Source: an uncultured Bacteroidales bacterium (GTDB lineage Bacteria; Bacteroidota; Bacteroidia; Bacteroidales; Paludibacteraceae). Taken from it: a stretch of 6,812 bases of DNA. Positions 1-6,562 of this stretch are shown here, piece by piece. Positions within the stretch are counted from its first letter, which is position 1. Each line of letters opens with the position of its first letter. The notes under the pieces are model-generated. The model saw only the letters and a list, made by a program, of their open reading frames with translations, did no database searches and was not told the origin of the DNA. Where the stretch lies: NCBI GenBank assembly GCA_903912795.1, contig CAIWIS010000615.1, forward strand, positions 1 through 6,812, given 5' to 3'. A program made the position numbers and the translations under genes.

Positions 1-1
1 A

Positions 2-412
2 GTTGCCATACAATTTATCGGCATTTTCTATTTTATTTTTACGGGAAGTGTATTTCCTGAAAATATCTATGTGCTTATAATCGAGGCAATTGCAACGTTG
101 ATTGGCGTATGGGCAGTTTTAGCTATGAAATTGCTTACAGTTACGGTTTTACCTTCGGTAAAGCAGGGTGGTCAATTATGTACAACGGGTCCGTATCGCG
201 TTATTCGACATCCTATGTACACGGCGGTTTTGCTTTTATTGTTGGGGCTTTTGTTCAACAATTATTCGCATACCGGATTGGTTGTGTTTTTTATCGTTTT
301 GGTGGATTTAATTGTAAAAATGAATGTAGAAGAAAAAATCCTTTTGGCACATTATACCGACTATAAAAACTATATGACAAAAACAAAACGTATCATTCCA
401 TTTTTGTATTAA
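2..412 (+). CDS. Isoprenylcysteine carboxyl methyltransferase/PEMT-like integral-membrane methyltransferase (5' end outside window)
   Basis: The reading frame is open from base 2 to the TAA at 410-412, giving 136 visible residues with no start in context, so the gene begins before the window. A GTG at 71 is in frame but falls inside a hydrophobic segment and is not a credible start. Visible features are hydrophobic stretches at about residues 1-17 and 23-50, the family signature GPYRVIRHPMY at 63-73 (the G-P-Y-x-x-x-R-H-P-x-Y motif that binds S-adenosylmethionine near the membrane surface), another membrane hairpin at 74-105, and a tail with EEK at 110-112 and YTDYKNY at 118-124, ending in an RIIPFLY-type C-terminus. 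The family methylates small molecules or prenylated/lipid substrates in the membrane; the substrate here cannot be read from the sequence. It is convergent with priA, 57 bases apart. The family call is good; the specific function is unknown. Confidence 0.82.
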   Translation, partial: VAIQFIGIFYFIFTGSVFPENIYVLIIEAIATLIGVWAVLAMKLLTVTVLPSVKQGGQLCTTGPYRVIRHPMYTAVLLLLLGLLFNNYSHTGLVVFFIVLVDLIVKMNVEEKILLAHYTDYKNYMTKTKRIIPFLY

Positions 413-453
413 TTAAAGTATTGTATATTGACTTTTTAATAAGTTTGATATCC

Positions 454-465
454 TGACTATAGTCA
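454..465. repeat. 12-base perfect palindrome between convergent genes
   Basis: TGACTATAGTCA reads the same on both strands and sits in the 57-base gap between the stop codons of the methyltransferase and priA. It is too short and lacks a following T-run on either strand, so it is a poor intrinsic terminator. It could be a weak hairpin, a protein-binding dyad, or chance. Confidence 0.3.
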
Positions 466-469
466 CATT

Positions 470-2929
470 TTACATTGGATCTACATCAAGGCCAATTCTA
501 ACGGATTTGAATTTTGATTCTTGCAGTATTGAATCTGAAACAGCATTCAGAATCTCTTTTGCTTTAACAGGAGACGCTTCATTTTCAATTTTCAGAATTA
601 ATTGTTTAATATATAGATTCTGAATTCGACCAATAGGAGGATCAACGGGTCCTAAAAGTCGAGCACCAAAAACTGCTCGTAACCTTTTTCCCATTTCAAA
701 AGCAGCTTGTTTTACCACTTGTACATCTTTATGTCGGAGGCTAATTTGTATTAAACGATAAAAAGGTGGATATTTAAACTCCATTCGTTCAACTGATTGA
801 ACATTATACATAGCCAAATAATCGTTTTGCAGTACCTGCCCTATTACCGAATGACTTGGAAATGTAGTTTGAAGTATTACTAACCCTCTTTTGTATTTTC
901 TTCCTGCCCGTCCACTCACTTGTGCCATAAGCTGAAATGCTCGTTCGTGTGCTCTAAAATCAGGAAAATTCAACATATTATCGGCATTTAAAATACCTAC
1001 AATACTTACACGTTCAAAATCAAGTCCTTTTGTAACCATTTGAGTACCAATAAGAATATCAACTTTATATTGTTCAAAATCGGCAATCAACTTTTCGTAT
1101 GCTTTTTTTGAACGAGTAGTATCCATATCCATTCTACTAACTCGCGCATCAGGGAATAGCAATTTTATTTCGTCCTCAATTTTTTCGGTACCGAAACCTT
1201 TTGTATGCAATCCGGGTGTTTTACATGCTGGACAGAGATTTGGAATTGGCTCAGAATAACCGCAATAATGGCAAGTTAGCGTATTGAACACTTTATGCAC
1301 AGTTAAACTTACATCGCAATTTTTACATTTTGGAACATACGTACAAGCCTTGCACTCGGTATAAGGCGCATAACCCCTTCGGTTCTGAAATAATATAATT
1401 TGCTCTTTGTTTTCAAGCGCCTTTTTGATATTTGCTAATAGTTGGTCAGAGAAATGACCTTCCATCCGCTTTTTATGATATGCTTCTTTTGTATCAACCA
1501 CTAAAAATTCCGGCAACTCCATATCGGCATGCCGTTTATCCAATTGCACCAAACCATATTTACCAACACACGCATTGTAATAACTCTCAATAGAAGGCGT
1601 TGCAGTCCCTAACAAAGTTTTAGCCCCATGCATCGAAGCCAGCACAATGGATGCATTACGTGCATGATAGCGAGGCGATGGGTCAAATTGCTTGTAACTT
1701 GTTTCATGCTCCTCGTCGACAATAACCAAACCCAGTTTACGAAACGGTAAAAAAACCGATGAACGAACTCCAATTATCACATCGTAAGTTTTGTCATTTA
1801 AAACATTGTTCCAAATTTCAACACGCTCAGCATCCGAAAATTTAGAGTGATACACTCCCAATTTATTACCAAAAACACGTTTCAAACGACTAGTAAGTTG
1901 GGTAGTAAGTGCAATTTCGGGTACAAGATACAAAACCTGCAGACCTTGTTCAATTGCATTTTTAATTAAATGAATATAAATTTCAGTTTTACCGCTCGAA
2001 GTTATTCCATGTAACAGAACAACCTGCTTATCAAAAAACTGTGTATTAATCTCTTGCAGTGCAATTTGCTGACTACTATTCAGAGGAAACACTTCTTGAA
2101 CTTCAGAAGTATTTATATCTAAACGGGATATTTCTTTTTTATAAATCTCAAAAACACCTTTCTCAACAAGTCCATTGAGTACAGCTACACTGGTTCCTGA
2201 TTTATCAAGCAATTCCTTTTTAGCAACTTCCTTTCGCTTAGCAGGCTGCAAGTATTTCGACAATTCGATATAATTCATCAAAAGGTCGAGTTGTTTTTTG
2301 GCTCTATTCAACTCATCGAAAACACTCCTTAAAACAGCTTCATCTTCACATTTGTCGTTCAGTCGAACAAAACTCTCCGTTTTAATTCGAAACTTTTCAG
2401 TCAGCGATTCGCTCACTTCAATTGCATTTTTTTCGAGCAATAATTTTAAGGTTGGCAAAACACTATTTATTTCGGTGGCTTTGTTCAACATTTCAACTGT
2501 ACAGGGCCTGCCGTCCGACAAAGCATCCAGTATACGTTGTTCTTTATCATTTAAAACTGCTTCAGCCTCAAAATCGGGGTTAATACAAACCAAGGTTTCA
2601 CTCTCGAGTTTCATACCTGCTGGCACAGCTGCCTGATATACATCGCCCATACATGCCATATAATACGACGAAATCCACTCCCAGAATTTGAGTTGCGGGT
2701 AGCGTAAAATTGGCTCTGCATCCAGCAAACAAATAATTTCTTTTATCTCATAAGGCAACTCCGGTTTATGGGTATGTATTATTGAAACAATGGCAGTATA
2801 CATTTTCTTTTTTCCAAAAGGTACAACCACACGCATCCCAATACGTATTTGCTCCGACCAATCAACAGGTACAGCATACGTAAAACTTGCTTTTAAAGGC
2901 AATGGTAATATCACATCAATATACTTCAT
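470..2929 (-). CDS. priA: Primosomal protein N' (replication restart helicase PriA)
   Basis: This is an 819-residue superfamily 2 3'-5' DNA helicase that recognises stalled or repaired forks and starts reloading of the replicative helicase. Domains in order: N-terminal 3'-DNA-end binding region (about 1-105), winged-helix region (about 125-190), helicase lobe 1 (about 280-455), lobe 2 with a zinc insert (about 455-690) and a C-terminal domain (about 700-819). Visible motifs are Walker A GITSSGKT (308-315), Walker B DEEH (405-408), GTATPS (441-446), FQNRRGY (514-520), GTQMVTKGLDF (628-638) and QVSGRAGR (670-677). All eight zinc-ligand cysteines are present (526, 529, 535, 538, 553, 556, 566, 569). 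It is longer than E. coli PriA (732 residues), as is common in Bacteroidota. The ATG at 2929 starts the conserved N-terminus (MKYIDVILPLPL) and lies close behind a -7 box. No catalytic residue appears lost. It is divergent from ppnP. Confidence 0.97.
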   Translation of the reverse strand: MKYIDVILPLPLKASFTYAVPVDWSEQIRIGMRVVVPFGKKKMYTAIVSIIHTHKPELPYEIKEIICLLDAEPILRYPQLKFWEWISSYYMACMGDVYQAAVPAGMKLESETLVCINPDFEAEAVLNDKEQRILDALSDGRPCTVEMLNKATEINSVLPTLKLLLEKNAIEVSESLTEKFRIKTESFVRLNDKCEDEAVLRSVFDELNRAKKQLDLLMNYIELSKYLQPAKRKEVAKKELLDKSGTSVAVLNGLVEKGVFEIYKKEISRLDINTSEVQEVFPLNSSQQIALQEINTQFFDKQVVLLHGITSSGKTEIYIHLIKNAIEQGLQVLYLVPEIALTTQLTSRLKRVFGNKLGVYHSKFSDAERVEIWNNVLNDKTYDVIIGVRSSVFLPFRKLGLVIVDEEHETSYKQFDPSPRYHARNASIVLASMHGAKTLLGTATPSIESYYNACVGKYGLVQLDKRHADMELPEFLVVDTKEAYHKKRMEGHFSDQLLANIKKALENKEQIILFQNRRGYAPYTECKACTYVPKCKNCDVSLTVHKVFNTLTCHYCGYSEPIPNLCPACKTPGLHTKGFGTEKIEDEIKLLFPDARVSRMDMDTTRSKKAYEKLIADFEQYKVDILIGTQMVTKGLDFERVSIVGILNADNMLNFPDFRAHERAFQLMAQVSGRAGRKYKRGLVILQTTFPSHSVIGQVLQNDYLAMYNVQSVERMEFKYPPFYRLIQISLRHKDVQVVKQAAFEMGKRLRAVFGARLLGPVDPPIGRIQNLYIKQLILKIENEASPVKAKEILNAVSDSILQESKFKSVRIGLDVDPM

Positions 2930-2957
2930 GAAGCAACGATATTATGGTTGGCGACTA

Positions 2958-2965
2958 CAAAGATA
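2958..2965 (-). promoter_or_regulatory. Probable priA promoter, -7 element
   Basis: On the minus strand this reads TATCTTTG, an exact match to the Bacteroidota -7 consensus TAnnTTTG, about 28 bases before the priA ATG, implying a leader of only about 20-25 bases. A TTG on the minus strand at 2982-2984 could serve as the -33 element, but the spacing is 16 rather than the 19 seen at the other two promoters here, so only the -7 box is well supported. Confidence 0.55.
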
Positions 2966-3010
2966 CGCAATAAAAAAATTACAATCACTAATTTTAAAAC
3001 AAAGAATACA

Positions 3011-3040
3011 TTGAAATATGCCGTTTTTTTGTTAATTTTG
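3011..3040 (+). promoter_or_regulatory. ppnP promoter (TTG-N19-TAATTTTG)
   Basis: TTG at 3011-3013 and TAATTTTG at 3033-3040 match the Bacteroidota sigma factor consensus with 19 bases between. The predicted start site is near 3046, giving a leader of about 50 bases to the ppnP ATG. It lies back-to-back with the priA promoter. Confidence 0.7.
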
Positions 3041-3094
3041 CACTCCAAACAACAAACAAATAATCGTTCAAAAACCAACAAAACAAGATATAAA

Positions 3095-3376
3095 ATGTTC
3101 AAAACAAATCAGTACTTCGATGGAAATGTTGTTTCTATCGGAATGGATTCAGTAGAGGGAAATGCAACTGTAGGTGTAATGGCTGCAGGCGAGTATGAAT
3201 TTGGCACAAGTTCAGTTGAAGTAATGACAGTTATCTCCGGCGAATTAACCATTAAACAGCCAGGAGAAACAGAATGGAAAACCTATCGGAAATTCGAAAG
3301 TTTTGTAGTAGCCAAGGATGTAAAATTTAAAGTGAAATGTACACAAGACACACCTTACTTGTGTTTATATAAATAA
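3095..3376 (+). CDS. ppnP: Pyrimidine/purine nucleoside phosphorylase PpnP (YaiE/DUF1255 family)
   Basis: This is a 93-residue single-domain cupin enzyme. The family phosphorolyses several purine and pyrimidine nucleosides to the free base and ribose 1-phosphate, so it serves nucleoside salvage in the cytoplasm. The protein lines up end to end with the E. coli protein (94 residues): NQYFDGNV near the N-terminus, SIG at 14-16, VGVMAAGEYEFGT at 26-38, EVMTVISGEL at 42-51 and YLCLY at 88-92. The frame is open further upstream to an ATG at 2948, but that would add 49 low-complexity residues and lie upstream of the promoter and its predicted start site. ATG 3095 gives the family length and the expected N-terminus (MFKTNQYF). 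There is no Shine-Dalgarno; the leader is A/C-rich. A strong terminator follows 7 bases after the stop. Confidence 0.94.
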   Translation: MFKTNQYFDGNVVSIGMDSVEGNATVGVMAAGEYEFGTSSVEVMTVISGELTIKQPGETEWKTYRKFESFVVAKDVKFKVKCTQDTPYLCLYK

Positions 3377-3383
3377 ATTCACT

Positions 3384-3425
3384 AAAAAAAGCGCATAGAT
3401 TAAATTTTATCTATGCGCTTTTTTT
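3384..3425. terminator. Bidirectional intrinsic terminator shared by ppnP and the PEGA lipoprotein gene
   Basis: A perfect 10-bp stem (GCGCATAGAT, 3391-3400, with ATCTATGCGC, 3409-3418) and an 8-base loop are flanked by A7 on the left and T9 on the right, so the full stem can reach 17 bp. Read rightward it ends ppnP; read leftward it ends the lipoprotein gene, whose TAA stop (3426-3428) overlaps the end of the T-run. Confidence 0.92.
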
Positions 3426-3944
3426 TTAATTCTCTTCCAGAATCTTTTGCTTCTGACTTTCAAAATCTTTTTCTGTAATCAATTTGTCGTCATATAATTG
3501 CTTAAGTTCTTTCAACCGTTCTGCTTTAGGGCGCAAGGGTGAAACGATATTGTTGTTAATTGGATCATTGCTTGGCTGCGACAAGTCATTATTAGAAATT
3601 GGCCTAAGATCATAAGTATGCGTTGGAGTATAATCCATCGTCCAAAGCAAAATTGGCCAAACAAATAAACCACCAACAAAATTACCTACATTAAATTCAC
3701 CATCACGATAAATTGAAGTATATATCGGCTCATATCCTTCCTTAATAATATCAACATTGAATGACATAAAGGAAATCCGATTATCAACATGTAAATAAGG
3801 AGTTCTCCCTACTTGTTCACCATTTATAAATACTTTTGCACCCGAAGGATTCGATCTAATCATAGTAGAGCTGGAACAACCCGACATTAACAAAACACTA
3901 AATAACACTGTTATTGTTATTAGAAAAAGATTACGTTTTCTCAT
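3426..3944 (-). CDS. PEGA-domain lipoprotein with C-terminal SHOCT-like segment
   Basis: This 172-residue predicted lipoprotein has a positively charged start (MRKR), a hydrophobic core at 6-20 and a lipobox ending at Cys23 (MSGC; Met at -3 is a little unusual, with Leu at -4). After export and lipidation it would sit in the inner or outer membrane. Residues about 27-75 form a PEGA domain (SNPSGAKVFINGEQVGRTP, then FNVDIIKEGYEP), a beta-rich module common in surface and envelope proteins. Residues 88-103 (NFVGGLFVWPILLWTM) are hydrophobic and aromatic and could associate with membrane. A linker rich in Asn, Ser and Pro (115-140) leads to 142-170, which reads like a SHOCT module (LKELKQLYDDKLITEKDFESQKQKIL), a short helical region often at the C-terminus of membrane-associated proteins. 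The start is fixed by the signal peptide. Its job is unknown. It faces ppnP and shares its terminator. Confidence 0.85.
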   Translation of the reverse strand: MRKRNLFLITITVLFSVLLMSGCSSSTMIRSNPSGAKVFINGEQVGRTPYLHVDNRISFMSFNVDIIKEGYEPIYTSIYRDGEFNVGNFVGGLFVWPILLWTMDYTPTHTYDLRPISNNDLSQPSNDPINNNIVSPLRPKAERLKELKQLYDDKLITEKDFESQKQKILEEN

Positions 3945-4011
3945 AAATATTTTTTTAAAACATTAATAATTAATTTGATTGATTTTGAGAAAACAATAAT
4001 AATGCCACATT

Positions 4012-4057
4012 TTGAAAAAAAGGTCGTTAGAAACAATCCTAACGACCTTTTTTTCAA
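4012..4057. terminator. Strong intrinsic terminator downstream of the EF-G paralog
   Basis: A perfect 19-bp inverted repeat (4012-4030 with 4039-4057) has an 8-base loop. Its core is GGTCGTTAG/CTAACGACC, flanked by A7 on one side and T7 on the other. It lies 20 bases past the EF-G paralog stop and, on the minus strand, separates that gene from the lipoprotein gene. It is symmetric enough to also stop rightward antisense transcription. Confidence 0.9.
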
Positions 4058-4077
4058 ACTATTTAAAAATAAAAAAT

Positions 4078-6237
4078 TTATTCTTCCTCTTTTTTCGAAG
4101 CTTCGTATTCTTTAAGCAGTTTATCTTGAATATCCATTGGAACCAATTCATAACTTGCAAACTTCATACTGAACGAAGCACGACCTCCAGTTAGTGAACT
4201 AAGCGTTGTAGAATAACTTCCCAATTCTTTCAAAGGTATTTTTGCAGAAAGTTTTTCATACCCTTTTTCGCTCTCCATACCCATGATAATGGCTCTCCTA
4301 CCCTGCAAGTCGCTCATTACATCACCCAAACGGTCGGATGGAACCTGAACGATTACATCATATACAGGTTCCAATAGTTTTGGTCCAGCATCTTTAAAAG
4401 CTGCTGAAAATGCATTTCTACCTGCTAAACGGAATGAGATTTCGTTTGAGTCAACAGGGTGCATTTTTCCATCGTATACAATTACACGTACATCACGTGC
4501 ATAGGAACCAGTAAGTGGTCCTTGTTCAATGCGGTCCATTATACCTTTAAGAATGGCTGGAACGAAACGAGCATCGATTGATCCACCTACAATACTATTA
4601 ATAAGTACAAGCTTGCCTCCCCAATCTAAATCAATAGTTTGTGAGTCGCGATTACTAATCTTGAACTCCTGACCATTAAAACGGAACATTTCGGGTGCAG
4701 GCATCCCATCGTAATAAGGTTCAATAATCATGTGAACTTCACCAAATTGGCCCGAACCTCCAGATTGTTTTTTATGACGATAATCGGCTCTCGCATTTTT
4801 GGTTATCGTTTCACGATAAGGAATCTTTGGCTCTTTATATTCAATCGGAATTTTATCGTTGTGCTCAACTCTCCATTTCAAAGTACGCAAATGGAATTCG
4901 CCTTGACCATAAAGTATAGTCTGCTTCAATTCTTTTGATTGCTCCACAACCCAGGTAGGATCTTCCTCATGCATACGAGTTAATACTTCGCTTAATTTTT
5001 CTTCATCCGCTTCCGAAACTGCTCTTATAGCACGTCGGTATTTTGGTTCTGGATACTTAATTTCTTTAAAATCAAATTCACACCCTTTTGCATTCAAAGT
5101 ATTGCCTGTGCGTGTATCTTTAAGCTTAACAGTAGCACCAATATCACCTGCTACCAATTCCTCTACTTTAGTTCGTATTTGACCTGCAACCGAGAATATT
5201 TGACTTAATCGTTCTTTAGAACCTCTATCTACATTTTGCAAGTCATCGCCTTCTTTAATTTTCCCACTCATTACTTTGAAGTACGAAACTTCACCAATAT
5301 GTGGTTCAACACTTGTTTTGAAAACATAAATACTAGTTGGCCCAGATGGATCTGGAGCAATTTCCTTACCATCAGCAGTTTGAGGTTTTGTCGTGGCATT
5401 TACACTTGGCGATACATTTCCAACAAATTCCATTAACCTACGCACACACATATCTTTACCTGCACTTACACAAAATACTGGGAACATATCACGATGTAGC
5501 ATGCCTTTACGGATTCCGATACGTAATTCCTCTTCAGTAAGTGACCCTTGATCAAAGAATTTCTCCATTAATTCTTCATCATGCTCTGCAGCCGATTCTA
5601 CTAACATATTATGCAAATCCTGAGCCTTATTAATTTCAGAATCAGGTATTTCAAGCACCTCTGGCACACCACCTTCGGGTTTCCAACGATACATTTTCAT
5701 TTTCAAAACATCAACAACTGCATTAAACTGAGGACCAACAGTAATAGGGTATTGTATTTGAACAACTTTTGAACCATAATTTTCTTTTAATTGTTCAAGC
5801 GTTTTATCAAAATCAGCTTTTTCGTGGTCTAACTGATTGGTAATAAAAATTACAGGTTTATTAAATTTCTCGGTATAACGAAAATGATTGTTTGTACCTA
5901 CCTCAACACCATATTGAGTGTTAAGTAATATCAGAGCTGTATCTGTTACATTTAACGACGTAACTACACCTCCTATAAAATCATCAGAGCCTGGACAGTC
6001 GATAAAATTTAGTTTTTTATCCAACCATTCAGTTTGAATAATAGTGGAAAATACAGAATAACCGTATTCTTTTTCAACTGGAAAATAGTCCGACACAGTA
6101 TTCTGAGCTGAAACAGTGCCTCTTCGTTTTATAATACCACTCTCGTAAAGCATAGCTTCAACAAGAGTGGTTTTCCCGGAGCCAGAACTTCCTAACAAGG
6201 AAATGTTCTTAATTTCATTTGACTGGTATACTTTCAT
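4078..6237 (-). CDS. Divergent elongation factor G paralog (EF-G2-like translational GTPase-fold protein)
   Basis: This 719-residue protein has the full EF-G domain order: G domain with G' insert (1 to about 285), domain II (about 300-390), III (about 400-480), IV (about 481-605) and V (about 610-700), so it should bind the ribosome and act in translocation. Domain IV keeps QSGGSGQFGEV (491-501) and His593 in the tip loop DGKMHPVDSNE. The G domain is altered. The P-loop GSSGSGKT (16-23) is intact. Switch I reads EKEYGYSV instead of the usual ERGITI-type sequence, G3 is DCPGSDDF (80-87) with Ser84 where EF-G has the catalytic His, and G4 is NQLD (134-137) instead of NKxD. Domain IV has about 25 extra residues near 508-542. 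These traits match the Bacteroides EF-G2 (FusA2) type, reported to support translation without GTP hydrolysis and to matter during starvation. The housekeeping fusA is presumably elsewhere. The start ATG has no Shine-Dalgarno but begins a normal pre-P-loop N-terminus. Confidence 0.92.
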   Translation of the reverse strand: MKVYQSNEIKNISLLGSSGSGKTTLVEAMLYESGIIKRRGTVSAQNTVSDYFPVEKEYGYSVFSTIIQTEWLDKKLNFIDCPGSDDFIGGVVTSLNVTDTALILLNTQYGVEVGTNNHFRYTEKFNKPVIFITNQLDHEKADFDKTLEQLKENYGSKVVQIQYPITVGPQFNAVVDVLKMKMYRWKPEGGVPEVLEIPDSEINKAQDLHNMLVESAAEHDEELMEKFFDQGSLTEEELRIGIRKGMLHRDMFPVFCVSAGKDMCVRRLMEFVGNVSPSVNATTKPQTADGKEIAPDPSGPTSIYVFKTSVEPHIGEVSYFKVMSGKIKEGDDLQNVDRGSKERLSQIFSVAGQIRTKVEELVAGDIGATVKLKDTRTGNTLNAKGCEFDFKEIKYPEPKYRRAIRAVSEADEEKLSEVLTRMHEEDPTWVVEQSKELKQTILYGQGEFHLRTLKWRVEHNDKIPIEYKEPKIPYRETITKNARADYRHKKQSGGSGQFGEVHMIIEPYYDGMPAPEMFRFNGQEFKISNRDSQTIDLDWGGKLVLINSIVGGSIDARFVPAILKGIMDRIEQGPLTGSYARDVRVIVYDGKMHPVDSNEISFRLAGRNAFSAAFKDAGPKLLEPVYDVIVQVPSDRLGDVMSDLQGRRAIIMGMESEKGYEKLSAKIPLKELGSYSTTLSSLTGGRASFSMKFASYELVPMDIQDKLLKEYEASKKEEE

Positions 6238-6392
6238 ATTAAATTAAATTTGAAATGATTAATACTTAAAATTTAATAGTTCTTGATTCTTTAAATCGGT
6301 TGACAATGTATGAAATCTATTTGAAATATGTCACAACAGAATTAATGTTTTACAACATGGTTTTTAGATATTAAAATTTTAACGAAAATGTT

Positions 6393-6422
6393 TTGCATAT
6401 AAGAAAAAAAGCACTATCTTTG
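6393..6422 (+). promoter_or_regulatory. Promoter of the tRNA-Pro unit (TTG-N19-TATCTTTG)
   Basis: TTG at 6393-6395 and TATCTTTG at 6415-6422 match the Bacteroidota consensus with a 19-base spacer, the same as the ppnP promoter. The predicted start is near 6428, about 23 bases before the degenerate tRNA copy and about 107 before the intact tRNA, so both would be in one transcript. Confidence 0.75.
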
Positions 6423-6450
6423 CACTCGCTTTTGAGAAATACAATAGCAA

Positions 6451-6525
6451 CGGGGTGTAGCGCAGTCCGGTTAGCGCATCCCGATTAAGATCGGGAGGGT
6501 CGCAAATCCGAATCCCGCGTTAAAA
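6451..6525 (+). pseudogene. Degenerate tRNA copy (tRNA-Pro-like 5' half)
   Basis: The first 28 bases (6451-6478: 5' acceptor strand, D arm) are identical to the intact tRNA-Pro at 6535-6562. The rest is decayed. The anticodon arm is TCCCG (6479-6483) / 8-base loop / CGGGA (6492-6496), one base too long, or equally a 6-bp stem with a 6-base loop. The T-stem GCAAA/CCCGC (6502-6506/6514-6518) pairs at only two of five positions. The 3' acceptor strand (GTTAAAA, 6519-6525) cannot pair with CGGGGTG. GGGTC and CGAATCCC are still shared with the real tRNA, which shows tRNA descent. No regular anticodon can be assigned. Confidence 0.7.
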
Positions 6526-6562
6526 ATAAATTTTCGGGGTGTAGCGCAGTCCGGTTAGCGCA
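6451..6562 (+). repeat. 28-base direct repeat formed by the two tRNA 5' halves
   Basis: Positions 6451-6478 and 6535-6562 are identical, 84 bases apart start to start. The later shared block (CGAATCCC) is offset by 83, because the first copy carries one extra base in the anticodon region. Confidence 0.9.

Noticed and set aside
71..73. GTG start for the left-edge methyltransferase
   Set aside because: The same frame is open and hydrophobic to the window edge, so the gene is cut by the window and the GTG is an internal valine codon.
2298..2636. Plus-strand open frames inside priA and inside the EF-G paralog gene (for example 2298-2636, 4732-4938, 5236-5540)
   Set aside because: They lie antisense to strongly conserved coding sequence, have no recognisable domains or promoters, and are best explained as frame shadows.
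2948..3094. Longer N-terminus for PpnP from the upstream in-frame ATG at 2948
   Set aside because: It would add 49 Lys/Asn/Thr-rich residues not in the family and would start upstream of the predicted promoter and transcription start.
3945..3996. Minus-strand promoter for the PEGA lipoprotein gene (TTG, then TAATTATT)
   Set aside because: The -7 candidate differs at two key positions in a very AT-rich stretch, where such matches arise easily by chance.
4012..4194. Small plus-strand open frame starting in the terminator
   Set aside because: It begins within a terminator hairpin and overlaps the 3' end of the EF-G paralog gene; its Phe/Lys-rich composition reflects the A/T runs.
6303..6336. 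Minus-strand promoter for the EF-G paralog (TACATTGT with a distant TTG)
   Set aside because: The -7-like box lacks one T of the consensus and the spacing to TTG is 23. No better match was found in 6238-6450, so I left the promoter unassigned.
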